64,000 nucleotides of DNA from Pampus argenteus. Taxonomy: Eukaryota; Chordata; Actinopteri; Scombriformes; Stromateidae. The stretch is taken from the NCBI GenBank assembly GCA_036937835.1, contig CM072864.1, positions 23,148,501 to 23,212,500 of the forward strand, in the 5' to 3' direction. Position 1 is the first letter of the stretch. Every line of letters begins with the position of its first letter. Positions 23,533 to 36,167 of this stretch are shown piece by piece. A model generated the notes under the pieces. That model worked only from the letters and a program-made list of their open reading frames with translations. It did not search any database and had not been told where the DNA came from. The position numbers and the translations under genes were made by a program.

Positions 23533-25300
23533 GTAACTGATTTCTAATGATTAGGACCAAAAAACTCACTTCTGAGAGCTTCCTGCAGCTTTTACTGTAA
23601 CATTTGTAAAAATAGCTTTCTCTCCGGCCAAAACTGACAACTACAGTTTTTCTTAAACAAGGAGCAATATTTTCAATCAAAACCATGTTTGCCATCAACA
23701 AGTAACTGATTTCTAATGATTAGGACCAAAAAACTCACTTCTGAGAGCTTCCTGCAGCTTTTACTGTAACATTTGTAAAAATAGCTTTGTGTCAGGCCAA
23801 AACTGACAACTACAGTTTTTCTCAAACAAGGAGTAATATTTTCAATCATAACCATGTGTGCCATCAACAAGTAACTGATTTCTAATGATTAGGACCAAAA
23901 AACTCACTTCTGAGAGCTTCCTGCAGCTTTTACTGTAACATTTGTAAAAATAGCTTTCTCTCAGGCCAAAACTGACAACTACAGTTTTTCTTAAACAAGG
24001 AGCAATATTTTCAATCAAAACCATGTTTGCCATCAACAAGTAACTGATTTCTAATGATTAGGACCAAAAAACTCACTTCTGAGAGCTTCCTGCAGCTTTT
24101 ACTGTAACATTTGTAAAAATAGCTTTCTCTCAGGCCAAAACTGACAACTACAGTTTTTCTTAAACAAGGAGCAATATTTTCAATCAAAACCATGTTTGCC
24201 ATCAACAAGTAACTGATTTCTAATGATTAGGACCAAAAAACTCACTTCTGAGAGCTTCCTGCAGCTTTTACTGTAACATTTGTAAAAATAGCTTTCTCTC
24301 AGGCCAAAACTGACAACTACAGTTTTTCTTAAACAAGGAGCAATATTTTCAATCAAAACCATGTTTGCCATCAACAAGTAACTGATTTCTAATGATTAGG
24401 ACCAAAAAACTCACTTCTGAGAGCTTCCTGCAGCTTTTACTGTAACATTTGTAAAAATAGCTTTCTCTCAGGCCAAAACTGACAACTACAGTTTTTCTTA
24501 AACAAGGAGCAATATTTTCAATCAAAACCATGTTTGCCATCAACAAGTAACTGATTTCTAATGATTAGGACCAAAAAACTCACTTCTGAGAGCTTCCCCT
24601 AGCTTTTACTGTAACATTTGTAAAAATAGCTTTCTCTCAGGCCAAAACTGACAACTACAGTTTTTCTTAAACAAGGAGCAATATTTTCAATCAAAACCAT
24701 GTTTGCCATCAACAAGTAACTGATTTCTAATGATTAGGACCAAAAAACTCACTTCTGAGAGCTTCCTGCAGCTTTTACTGTAACATTTGTAAAAATAGCT
24801 TTCTCTCAGGCCAAAACTGACAACTACAGTTTTTCTTAAACAAGGAGCAATATTTTCAATCAAAACCATGTTTGCCATCAACAAGTAACTGATTTCTAAT
24901 GATTAGGACCAAAAAACTCACTTCTGAGAGCTTCCTGCAGCTTTTACTGTAACATTTGTAAAAATAGCTTTCTCTCAGGCCAAAACTGACAACTACAGTT
25001 TTTCTTAAACAAGGAGCAAGATTTTCAATCAAAACCATGTTTGCCATCAACAGGTAACTGATTTCTAATGATTAGGACCAAAAAACTCACTTCTGAGAGC
25101 TTCCTGCAGCTTTTACTGTAACATTTGTAAAAATAGCTTTCTCTCAGCCCAAAACTGACAACTACAGTTATCTTAAACAAGGAGCAATATTTTTAATCAA
25201 AACCATGTTTGCCATCAACAAGTAACTGATTTCTAATGATTAGGACCAAAAACTCACTTCTGAGAGCTTCCTGCAGCTTTTACTGTAACATTTGTAAAAA

Positions 25301-28244
25301 TAGCTTTCTCTCGGCGAGAGAAGGCCAAAACTGACAACTACAGTTTTTCTCAAACAAGGAGCAATATTTTCAATCAAAACCATGTTTGCCATCAACAAGT
25401 AACTTATTTCTAATGATTAAGAGCAAAAAACTCACATCTGAGAGCTTCCTGCAGCTTTTATTGTAACATTTGTAAAAATAGCTTTCTCTCGTCGAGAGAA
25501 GGCCAAAACTGACAACTACAGTTTTTCTTAAACAAGGAGCAATATTTTCAATCAAAACCATGTTTGCCATCAAGAAGTAATTTATTTCTAATGATTAGTA
25601 CCAAAAAACTTACTTCTGAGAGCTTCCTGCAGCTTTTATTGTAACATTTGTAAAAATAGCTTTCTCTCGGCGAGAGAAGGCCAAAACTGACAACTACAGT
25701 TTTTCTTAAACAAGGAGCAATATTTTCAATCAAAACCATGTTTGCCATCAAGAAGTAATTTATTTCTAATGATTAGGAGTAAAAAACTCACTTCTGAGAG
25801 CTTCCTGCAGCTTTTATTGTAACATTTGTAAAAATAGCTTTCTCTCGGCGAGAGAAGGCCAAAACTGACAACTACAGTTTTTCTCAAACAAGGAGCAATA
25901 TTTTCAATCAAAACCATGTTTGCCATCAACAAGTAACTGATTTCTAATGATTATGACCAAAAAACTCACTTCTGAGAGCTTCCTGCAGCTTTTACTGTAA
26001 CATTTGTAAAAATAGCTTTCTCTCGGCGAGAGAAGGCCAAAACTGACAACTACAGTTTTTCTTAAACAAGGAGCAATATTTTCAATCAAAACCATGTTTG
26101 CCATCAAGAAGTAATTTATTTCTAATGATTAGGAGGAAAAAACTCACTTCTGAGAGCTTCCTGCAGCTTTTATTGTAACATTTGTAAATATAGCTTTCTC
26201 TCGGCGAGAGAAGGCCAAAACTGACAACTACAGTTTTTCTCAAACAAGGAGCAATATTTTCAATCAAAACCATGTTTGCCATCAACAAGTAACTTATTTC
26301 TAATGATTAAGAGCAAAAAACTCACTTCTGAGAGCTTCCTGCAGCTTTTACTGTAACATTTGTAAAAATAGCTTTCTCTCGGCGAGAGAAGGCCAAAACT
26401 GACAACTACAGTTTTTCTCAAACAAGGAGCAATATTTTAAATTAAAACCATGTTTGCCATCAACAAGTAACTGATTTCTAATGATTAGGAGCAAAAAACT
26501 CACTTCTGAGAGCTTCCTGCAGCTTTTACTGTAACATTTGTAAAAATAGCTTTCTCTCGGCGAGAGAAGGCCAAAACTGACAACTACAGTTTTTCTTAAA
26601 CAAGGAGCAATATTTTCAATCAAAACCATGTTTGCCATCAAGAAGTAACTGATTTCTAATGATTAGTACCAAAAAACTTACTTCTGAGAGCTTCCTGCAG
26701 CTTTTATTGTAACATTTGTAAAAATAGCTTTCTCTCGGCGAGAGAAGGCCAAAACTGACAACTACAGTTTTTCTTAAACAAGGAGCAATATTTTCAATCA
26801 AAACCATGTTTGCCATCAAGAAGTAATTTATTTCTAATGATTAGGAGGAAAAAACTCACTTCTGAGAGCTTCCTGCAGCTTTTATTGTAACATTTGTAAA
26901 AATAGCTTTCTCTCGGCGAGAGAAGGCCAAAACTGACAACTACAGTTTTTCTCAAACAAGGAGCCATATTTTCAATCAAAACCATGTTTGCCATCAACAA
27001 GTAACTGATTTCTAATGATTAGGAGCAAAAAACTCACTTCTGAGAGCTTCCTGCAGCTTTTACTGTAACATTGGTAAAAATAGCTTTGTCTTAGGCCAAA
27101 ACTGACAACTACAGTTTTTCTTAAACAAGGAGCAATATTTTCAATCAAAACCATGTTTGCCATCAAGAAGTAACTGATTTCTAATGATTAGTACCAAAAA
27201 ACTTACTTCTGAGAGCTTCCTGCAGCTTTTATTGTAACATTTGTAAAAATAGCTTTCTCTCGGCGAGAGAAGGCCAAAACTGACAACTACAGTTTTTCTT
27301 AAACAAGGAGCAATATTTTCAATCAAAACCATGTTTGCCATCAAGAAGTAATTTATTTCTAATGATTAGGAGCAAAAAACTCACTTCTGAGAGCTTCCTG
27401 CAGCTTTTATTGTAACATTTGTAAATATAGCTTTCTCTCGGCGAGAGAAGGCCAAAACTGACAACTACAGTTTTTCTCAAACAAGGAGCAATATTTTCAA
27501 TCAAAACCATGTTTGCCATCAACAAGTAACTTATTTCTAATGATTAAGAGCAAAAAACTCACTTCTGAGAGCTTCCTGCAGCTTTTTACTGTAACATTTG
27601 TAAAAATAGCTTTCTCTCGGCGAGAGAAGGCCAAAACTGACAACTACAGTTTTTCTTAAACAAGGAGCAATATTTTCAATCAAAACCATGTTTGCCATCA
27701 ACAAGTAACTGATTTCTAATGATTATGACCAAAAAACTCACTTCTGAGAACTTCCTGCAGCTTTTACTGTAACATTTGTAAAAATAGCTTTCTCTCGGCG
27801 AGAGAAGGCCAAAACTGACAACTACAGTTTTTCTCAAACAAGGAGCAATATTTTCAATCAAAACCATGTTTGCCATCAACAAGTAAGTGATTTCTAATGA
27901 TTAGGAGCAAAAAACTCACTTCTGAGAGCTTCCTGCAGCTTTTACTGTAACATTTGTAAAAATAGCTTTCTCTCGGCGAGAGAAGGCCAAAACTGACAAC
28001 TACAGTTTTTCTTAAACAAGGAGCCATATTTTCAATCAAAACCATGTTTGCCTTCAACAAGTAACTGATTTCTATTGATTAGGAGCAAAAAACTCATATC
28101 TGAGAGCTTCCTGCAGCTTTTACTGTAACATTTGTAAAAATAGCTTTCTCTCGGCGAGAGAAGGCCAAAACTGACAACTACAGTTTTTCTTAAACAAGGA
28201 GCAATATTTTCAATCAAAACCATGTTTGCCATCAACAAGTAACT
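25301..28244 (-). repeat. 178-bp monomer sub-array of M2, flanking junction A2
   Basis: About 16 long monomers with the intact palindrome, paralogous to 1021-4154. One short monomer (26972-27140) interrupts it. That monomer carries ATTGGTAAAAATAG and CTTTGTCTTAGG, replaces a net 187 bp of copy 1, and matches the very first bases of the window. Near 26440, ATTTTAAATTAAAACC is a two-base change from the consensus. Confidence 0.92.
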
Positions 28245-28288
28245 GGCTCCTTATATAAAATATATATATATTTATAAAATATGGCTCC
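28245..28288. other. Orientation-switch junction A2, 32-bp AT-only core
   Basis: Base-for-base repeat of A1 at an offset of 24090 bp: minus array ending CAACAAGTAACTG, GGCTCC, the 32-base AT-only tract (28251-28282), then GGCTCCTTGTTTAAG. The following monomer shares GTTTAAGTAAAACTTTAG with A1. Identity of core and flanks shows A2 and A1 descend from one event copied by segmental duplication. Confidence 0.92.
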
Positions 28289-30394
28289 TTGTTTAAGTAA
28301 AACTTTAGTTGTCAGTTTTGGCCTTCTCTCGCCGAGAGAAAGCTATTTTTACAAATGTTACAGTAAAAGCTGCAGGAAGCTCTCTGAAAGTGAGTTTTTT
28401 GGTCCCAATCATTAGAAATCAGTTACTTGTTGATAGCAAACATGGTTTTGATTGAAAATATGGCTCCTTTTTTAAGAAAAACTATAGTTGTCAGTTTTGG
28501 CCTTCTCTCGCTGAGAGAAAGCTATTTTTACAAATGTTACAGTAAAAGCTGCAGAAAGCTCTCAGAAGTGATTTTTTTGGTCCTAATCATTAGAAATTAG
28601 TTACTTGTTGATGGCAAACATGGTTTTGATTAAAAATATGGCTCCTTGTTTAAAAAAAACTATAGTTGTCAGTTTTGGGCTTCTCTCGCCGAGAGAAAGC
28701 TATTTTTACAAATGTTACAGTAAAAGCTGCAGGAAGCTCTCAGAAGTGAGTTTTTTGCTCCTAATCATTAGAAACTAGTTACTTGTTGATGGCAAACATG
28801 GTTTTGATTAAAAATATGGCTCCTTGTTTAAAAAAAACTATAGTTGTCAGTTTTGGGCTTCTCTCGCCGAGAGAAAGCTATTTTTACAAATGTTACAGTA
28901 AAAGCTGCAGAAAGCTCTCAGAAGTGAGTTTTTTGGTCCTAATCATTAGAAATTAGTTACTTGTTGATGGCAAACATGGTTTTGATTGAAAATATGGCTC
29001 CTTGTTTGAGAAAAACTATAGTTGTCAGTTTTGGGCTTCTCTCGCCGAGAGAGAGCTATTTTTACAAATGTTACAGTAAAAGCTGCAGGAAGCTCTCAGA
29101 AGTGAGTTTTTTGGTCCTAATCATTAGAAATCAGTTACTTGTTGATGGCAAACATGGTTTTGAATGAAAATATTGCTCCTTGTTTAAGAAAAACTGTAGT
29201 TGTCAGTTTTGGCCTCAGAGAAAGCAATTTTTACAAATGTTACAGTAAAAGCTGCAGGAAGCTCTCAGAAGTGAGTGTTTTGGTCCTAATCATTAGAAAT
29301 CAGTTACTTGTTGATGGCAAACATGGTTTTGATTGAAAATATGGCTGCTTGTTTAAGAAAAACTATAGTTGTCAGTTTTGGGCTTCTCTCGCCGAGAGAA
29401 AGCTATTTTTACAAATGTTACAGTAAAAGCTGCAGGAAGCTCTCTGAAAGTGAGTTTTTGGGTCCCAATCATTAGAAATCAGTTACTTGTTGATAGCAAA
29501 CATGGTTTTGATTGAAAATATGGCTCCTTTTTTAAGAAAAACTATAGTTGTCAGTTTTGGCCTTCTCTCGCTGAGAGAAAGCTATTTTTACAAATGTTAC
29601 AGTAAAAGCTGCAGAAAGCTCTCAGAAGTGATTTTTTTGGTCCTAATCATTAGAAATTAGTTACTTGTTGATGGCAAACATGGTTTTGATTAAAAATATG
29701 GCTCCTTGTTTAAAAAAAACTATAGTTGTCAGTTTTGGGCTTCTCTCGCCGAGAGAAAGCTATTTTTACAAATGTTACAGTAAAAGCTGCAGGAAGCTCT
29801 CAGAAGTGAGTTTTTTGCTCCTAATCATTAGAAACTAGTTACTTGTTGATGGCAAACATGGTTTTGATTAAAAATATGGCTCCTTGTTTAAAAAAAACTA
29901 TAGTTGTCAGTTTTGGGCTTCTCTCGCCGAGAGAAAGCTATTTTTACAAATGTTACAGTAAAAGCTGCAGAAAGTTCTCAGAAGTGAGTTTTTTGGTCCT
30001 AATCATTAGAAATTAGTTACTTGTTGATGGCAAACATGGTTTTGATTGAAAATATGGCTCCTTGTTTGAGAAAAACTATAGTTGTCAGTTTTGGGCTTCT
30101 CTCGCCGAGAGAAAGCTATTTTTACAAATGTTACAGTAAAAGCTGCAGGAAGCTCTCAGAAGTGAGTTTTTTGGTCCTAATCATTAGAAATCAGTTACTT
30201 GTTGATGGCAAACATGGTTTTGAATGAAAATATTGCTCCTTGTTTAAGAAAAACTGTAGTTGTCAGTTTTGGCCTCAGAGAAAGCAATTTTTACAAATGT
30301 TACAGTAAAAGCTGCAGGAAGCTCTCAGAAGTGAGTGTTTTGGTCCTAATCATTAGAAATCAGTTACTTGTTGATGGCAAACATGGTTTTGATT
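28283..30394 (+). repeat. Two six-monomer units, 1060-bp period
   Basis: TCTCTGAAAG marks unit starts at 28381 and 29441, 1060 bp apart. Each unit is five long monomers with intact or near-intact palindromes plus one short (CTCAGAGAAAGCAATT). Both correspond to the shorter P1 unit at 5605-6660 and lack the two extra monomers found at 4871-5226. Confidence 0.88.
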
Positions 30395-33300
30395 GAAAAT
30401 ATTGCTCCTTGTTTAAGAAAAACTGTAGTTGTCAGTTTTGGCCTGAGACAAAGCTATTTTTTACAAATGTTACAGTAAAAGCTCCAGGAAGCTCTCAGAA
30501 GTGAGTTTTTTGGTCCTAATCATTAGAAATCAGTTACTTGTTGATGGCAAACATGGTTTTGATTGAAAATATTGCTCCTTGTTTGAGAAAAACTGTAGTT
30601 GTCAGTTTTGGCCTGAGAGAAAGCTATTTTTACAAATGTTACAGTAAAAGCTGCAGGAAGCTCTCAGAAGTGAGTTTTTTGCTCCTAATCATTGGAAATT
30701 AGTTACTTGTTGATGGCAAACATGGTTTTGATTGAAAATATGGCTCCTTGTTTAAGAAAAACTGTAGTTGTCAGTTTTGGCCTGAGAGAAAGCTATTTTT
30801 TACAAATGTTACAGTAAAAGCTGCAGGAAGGTCTTAGAAGTGAGTTTTTTGGTCCTAATCATTAGAAATCAGTTACTTGTTGATGGCAAACATGGTTTTG
30901 ATTGAAAATATTGCTCCTTGTTTAAGAAAAACTGTAGTTGTCAGTTTTGGCCTGAGAGAAAGCTATTTTTTACAAATGTTACAGTAAAAGCTGCAGGAAG
31001 CTCTCAGAAGTGAGTTTTTTGGTCCTAATCATTAGAAATCAGTTACTTGTTGATGGCACACATGGTTTTGATTGAAAATATTGCTCCTTGTTTAAGAAAA
31101 ACTGTAGTTGTCAGTTTTGGCCTCAGAGAAAGCTATTTTTACAAATGTTACAGTAAAAGCTGCAGGAAGCTCTCAGAAGTGAGTTTTTTGGTCCTAATCA
31201 TTAGAAATCAGTTACTTGTTGATGGCAAACATGGTTTTGATTGAAAATATTGCTCCTTCTTTAAGAAAAACTGTAGTTGTCAGTTTTGGCCTGAGAGAAA
31301 GCTATTTTTACAAATGTTACAGTAAAAGCTGCAGGAAGCTCTCAGAAGTGAGTTTTTTGGTCCTAATCATTAGAAATCAGTTACTTGTTGATGGTAAACA
31401 TGGCTTTGATTGAAAATATTGCTCCTTGTTTAAGAAAAATTGTAGTTGTCAGTTTTGGCCTGAGAGAAAGCTATTTTTACTAATGTTACAGTAAAAGCTG
31501 CAGGAAGCTCTCAGAAGTGAGTTTTTTGGTCCTAATCATTAGAAATGAGTTACTTGTTGATGGCAAACATGGTTTTGATTGAAAATATTGCTCCTTGTTT
31601 AAGAAAAACTGTAGTTGTCAGTTTTGGCCTGAGAGAAAGCTATTTTTACAAATGTTACAGTAAAAGCTGCAGGAAGCTCTCAGAAGTGAGTTTTTTGGTC
31701 CTAATCATTAGAAATCAGTTACTTGTTGATGGCAAACATGGTTTTGATTGAAAATATTGCTCCTTGTTTAAGAAAAACTGTAGTTGTCAGTGTTGGCCTT
31801 CTCTTGCCCAGAGAAAGCTATTTTTTAACAAATGTTACAGTAAAAGCTGCAGGAAGCTCTCAGAAGTGAGTTTTTTGGTCCTAATCATTCAAAATCAGTT
31901 ACTTGTTGATGGCAAACATGGTTTTGATTGAAAATATTGCTCCTTGTTTAAGACAAACTGTAGTTGTCAGTTTTGGCCTGAGAGAAAGCTATTTTTTACA
32001 AATGTTACAGTAAAAGCTGCAGGAAGCTCTCAGAAGTAAGTTTTTTGGTCCTAATCATTAGAAATCAGTTACTTGTTGATGGCAAACATGGTTTTGATTG
32101 AAGATATTGCTCCTTGTTTAAGAAAAACTGTAGTTGTCAGTTTTGGCCTGAGAGAAAGCTATTTTTACAAATGTTACAGTAAAAGCTGCAGGAAGCTCTC
32201 AGAAGTGAGTTTTTTGGTCCTAATCATTAGAAATCAGTTACTTGTTGATGGTAAACATGGTTTTGATTGAAAATATTGCTCCTTGTTTAAGAAAAACTGT
32301 AGTTGTCAGTTTTGCCCTGAGAGAAAGCTATTTTTACAAATGTTACAGTAAAAGCTGCAGCAAGCTCTCAGAAGTGAGTTTTTTGGTCCTAATCATTAGA
32401 AATCAGTTACTTGTTGATGGCAAACATGGTTTTGATTGAAAATATTGCTCCTTGTTTAAGAAAAACTGTAGTTGTCAGTTTTGGCCTCAGAGAAAGCAAT
32501 TTTTACAAATGTTACAGTAAAAGCTGCAGGAAGCTCTCAGAAGTGAGTTTTTTGGTCCTAATCATTAGAAATCAGTTACTTGTTGATGGCAAACATGGTT
32601 TTGATTGAAAATATTGCTCCTTGTTTAAGAAAAACTGTAGTTGTCAGTTTTGGCCTGAGAGAAAGCTATTTTTACAAATGTTACAGTAAAAGCTGCAGGA
32701 AGCTCTCAGAAGTGAGTTTTTTGGTCCTAATCATTCAAAATCAGTTACTTGTTGATGGCAAACATGGTTTTGATTGAAAATATTGCTCCTTGTTTAAGAC
32801 AAACTGTAGTTGTCAGTTTTGGCCTGAGAGAAAGCTATTTTTTACAAATGTTACAGTAAAAGCTGCAGGAAGCTCTCAGAAGTGAGTTTTTTGGTCCTAA
32901 TCATTAGAAATCAGTTACTTGTTGATGGCAAACATGGTTTTGATTGAAAATATTGCTCCTTGTTTAAGAAAAACTGTAGTTGTCAGTTTTGGCCTGAGAG
33001 AAAGCTATTTTTACAAATGTTACAGTAAAAGCTGCAGGAAGCTCTCAGAAGTGAGTTTTTTGGTCCTAATCATTAGAAATCAGTTACTTGTTGATGGCAA
33101 ACATGGTTTTGATTGAAAATATTGCTCCTTGTTTAAGAAAAACTGTAGTTGTCAGTGTTGGCCTTCTCTTGCCCAGAGAAAGCTATTTTTTAACAAATGT
33201 TACAGTAAAAGCTGCAGGAAGCTCTCAGAAGTGAGTTTTTTGGTCCTAATCATTCAAAATCAGTTACTTGTTGATGGCAAACATGGTTTTGATTGAAAAT

Positions 33301-36167
33301 ATTGCTCCTTGTTTAAGACAAACTGTAGTTGTCAGTTTTGGCCTGAGAGAAAGCTATTTTTTACAAATGTTACAGTAAAAGCTGCAGGAAGCTCTCAGAA
33401 GTGAGTTTTTTGGTCCTAATCATTCAAAATCAGTTACTTGTTGATGGCAAACATGGTTTTGATTGAAAATATTGCTCCTTGTTTAAGAAAAACTGTAGTT
33501 GTCAGTTTTGGCCTCAGAGAAAGCAATTTTTACAAATGTTACAGTAAAAGCTGCAGGAAGCTCTCAGAAGTGAGTTTTTTGGTCCTAATCATTAGAAATT
33601 AGTTATTTGTTGATGGTAAACATGGTTTTGATTGAAAATATTGCTCCTTGTTTAAGAAAAACTGTAGTTGTCAGTTTTGGCCTGAGAGAAAGCTATTTTT
33701 ACTAATGTTACAGTAAAAGCTGCAGGAAGCTCTCAGAAGTGAGTTTTTTGGTCCTAATCATTAGAAATGAGTTACTTGTTGATGGCAAACATGGTTTTGA
33801 TTGAAAATATTGCTCCTTGTTTAAGAAAAACTGTAGTTGTCAGTTTTGGCCTGAGAGAAAGCTATTTTTACAAATGTTACAGTAAAAGCTGCAGGAAGCT
33901 CTCAGAAGTGAGTTTTTTGGTCCTAATCATTAGAAATCAGTTACTTGTTGATGGCAAACATGGTTTTGATTGAAAATATTGCTCCTTGTTTAAGAAAAAC
34001 TGTAGTTGTCAGTGTTGGCCTTCTCTTGCCCAGAGAAAGCTATTTTTTAACAAATGTTACAGTAAAAGCTGCAGGAAGCTCTCAGAAGTGAGTTTTTTGG
34101 TCCTAATCATTCAAAATCAGTTACTTGTTGATGGCAAACATGGTTTTGATTGAAAATATTGCTCCTTGTTTAAGACAAACTGTAGTTGTCAGTTTTGGCC
34201 TGAGAGAAAGCTATTTTTTACAAATGTTACAGTAAAAGCTGCAGGAAGCTCTCAGAAGTGAGTTTTTTGGTCCTAATCATTAGAAATCAGTTACTTGTTG
34301 ATGGTAAACATGGTTTTGATTGAAAATATTGCTCCTTGTTTAAGAAAAACTGTAGTTGTCAGTTTTGCCCTGAGAGAAAGCTATTTTTACAAATGTTACA
34401 GTAAAAGCTGCAGCAAGCTCTCAGAAGTGAGTTTTTTGGTCCTAATCATTAGAAATCAGTTACTTGTTGATGGCAAACATGGTTTTGATTGAAAATATTG
34501 CTCCTTGTTTAAGAAAAACTGTAGTTGTCAGTTTTGGCCTCAGAGAAAGCAATTTTTACAAATGTTACAGTAAAAGCTGCAGGAAGCTCTCAGAAGTGAG
34601 TTTTTTGGTCCTAATCATTAGAAATCAGTTACTTGTTGATGGCAAACATGGTTTTGATTGAAAATATTGCTCCTTGTTTAAGAAAAACTGTAGTTGTCAG
34701 TTTTGGCCTGAGAGAAAGCTATTTTTACAAATGTTACAGTAAAAGCTGCAGGAAGCTCTCAGAAGTGAGTTTTTTGGTCCTAATCATTCAAAATCAGTTA
34801 CTTGTTGATGGCAAACATGGTTTTGATTGAAAATATTGCTCCTTGTTTAAGACAAACTGTAGTTGTCAGTTTTGGCCTGAGAGAAAGCTATTTTTTACAA
34901 ATGTTACAGTAAAAGCTGCAGGAAGCTCTCAGAAGTGAGTTTTTTGGTCCTAATCATTAGAAATCAGTTACTTGTTGATGGCAAACATGGTTTTGATTGA
35001 AAATATTGCTCCTTGTTTAAGAAAAACTGTAGTTGTCAGTTTTGGCCTCAGAGAAAGCAATTTTTACAAATGTTACAGTAAAAGCTGCAGGAAGCTCTCA
35101 GAAGTGAGTTTTTTGGTCCTAATCATTAGAAATCAGTTACTTGTTGATGGCAAACATGGTTTTGATTGAAAATATTGCTCCTTGTTTAAGAAAAACTGTA
35201 GTTGTCAGTTTTGGCCTGAGAGAAAGCTATTTTTACAAATGTTACAGTAAAAGCTGCAGGAAGCTCTCAGAAGTGAGTTTTTTGGTCCTAATCATTAGAA
35301 ATCAGTTACTTGTTGATGGCAAACATGGTTTTGATTGAAAATATTGCTCCTTGTTTAAGAAAAACTGTAGTTGTCAGTGTTGGCCTTCTCTTGCCCAGAG
35401 AAAGCTATTTTTTAACAAATGTTACAGTAAAAGCTGCAGGAAGCTCTCAGAAGTGAGTTTTTTGGTCCTAATCATTCAAAATCAGTTACTTGTTGATGGC
35501 AAACATGGTTTTGATTGAAAATATTGCTCCTTGTTTAAGACAAACTGTAGTTGTCAGTTTTGGCCTGAGAGAAAGCTATTTTTTACAAATGTTACAGTAA
35601 AAGCTGCAGGAAGCTCTCAGAAGTGAGTTTTTTGGTCCTAATCATTAGAAATCAGTTACTTGTTGATGGCAAACATGGTTTTGATTGAAGATATTGCTCC
35701 TTGTTTAAGAAAAACTGTAGTTGTCAGTTTTGGCCTGAGAGAAAGCTATTTTTTACAAATGTTACAGTAAAAGCTGCAGGAAGCTCTCAGAAGTGAGTTT
35801 TTTGGTCCTAATCATTAGAAATCAGTTACTTGTTGATGGTAAACATGGTTTTGATTGAAAATATTGCTCCTTGTTTAAGAAAAACTGTAGTTGTCAGTTT
35901 TGCCCTGAGAGAAAGCTATTTTTACAAATGTTACAGTAAAAGCTGCAGCAAGCTCTCAGAAGTGAGTTTTTTGGTCCTAATCATTAGAAATCAGTTACTT
36001 GTTGATGGCAAACATGGTTTTGATTGAAAATATTGCTCCTTGTTTAAGAAAAACTGTAGTTGTCAGTTTTGGCCTCAGAGAAAGCTATTTTTACAAATGT
36101 TACAGTAAAAGCTGCAGGAAGCTCTCAGAAGTGAGTTTTTTGGTCCTAATCATTAGAAATCAGTTAC
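30395..36167 (+). repeat. Mixed monomer array of P2, left part
   Basis: Short monomers with scattered damaged long ones (CTCTTGCCCAGAG near 31800, 33165, 34022 and 35388). A block beginning with the GCCCTGAG monomer recurs at 32242, 34295 and 35830, and an ATGAGTTACTTG monomer recurs at 31545 and 33767 (2222 bp). These are irregular HOR copies of unequal length, as expected from repeated unequal exchange. Confidence 0.85.

Larger units (their letters stand above)
16641..25300 (-). repeat. Short-monomer core of M2
   Basis: Dominated by 169-bp monomers, with isolated long ones near 17610, 17790, 18470, 20850, 21030, 21370, 22400, 22575, 23265 and 23450. Many of these long ones carry ACAATTTTTC instead of ACAGTTTTTC. 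A monomer near 24595 has a unique CTTCCCCTAGC in place of CTTCCTGCAGC. From 24278 onward the array matches the start of the window. No other sequence class was found. Confidence 0.92.
15651..28244 (-). repeat. Satellite block M2, inverted orientation
   Basis: About 73 monomers reading on the minus strand between B1 and A2. The first kilobase has long monomers with damaged palindromes. Then comes about 8.7 kb of mainly 169-bp monomers with their own HORs, then about 3 kb of intact-palindrome 178-bp monomers up to A2. The middle does not mirror P1: several P1 marker monomers, such as the AACATAGTTTTG and GGAAGGTCTCAG types at 9.0-9.5 kb, have no inverted partner here. M2 thus has its own amplification history. 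Confidence 0.97.
24278..32608. repeat. Segmental duplication, copy 2 (partner 1-8199)
   Basis: Repeats the order short array, long array, AT-only junction, plus-oriented long units and the start of the mixed array seen at the window start. Relative to copy 1 it lacks a net 187 bp near 27.0 kb and 356 bp near 28.95 kb. It has an extra 675 bp (about four short monomers) between 31047 and about 31720. Substitution differences in the parts I compared are few, for example GTAAAAATAG versus GTAAAGATAG near 25832/1555. Confidence 0.85.

Noticed and set aside
26348..26641. 97-codon open frame, and similar 92-codon frames at 45758, 47669 and 50321 and a 109-codon frame at 61595
   Set aside because: Each is the ordinary monomer frame extended by loss of its TGA stop (TTTAAATTAAAACC near 26440, GATCGAAAAT in the three 92-codon cases) or by small insertions near 61770-61790. 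No independent coding evidence exists.
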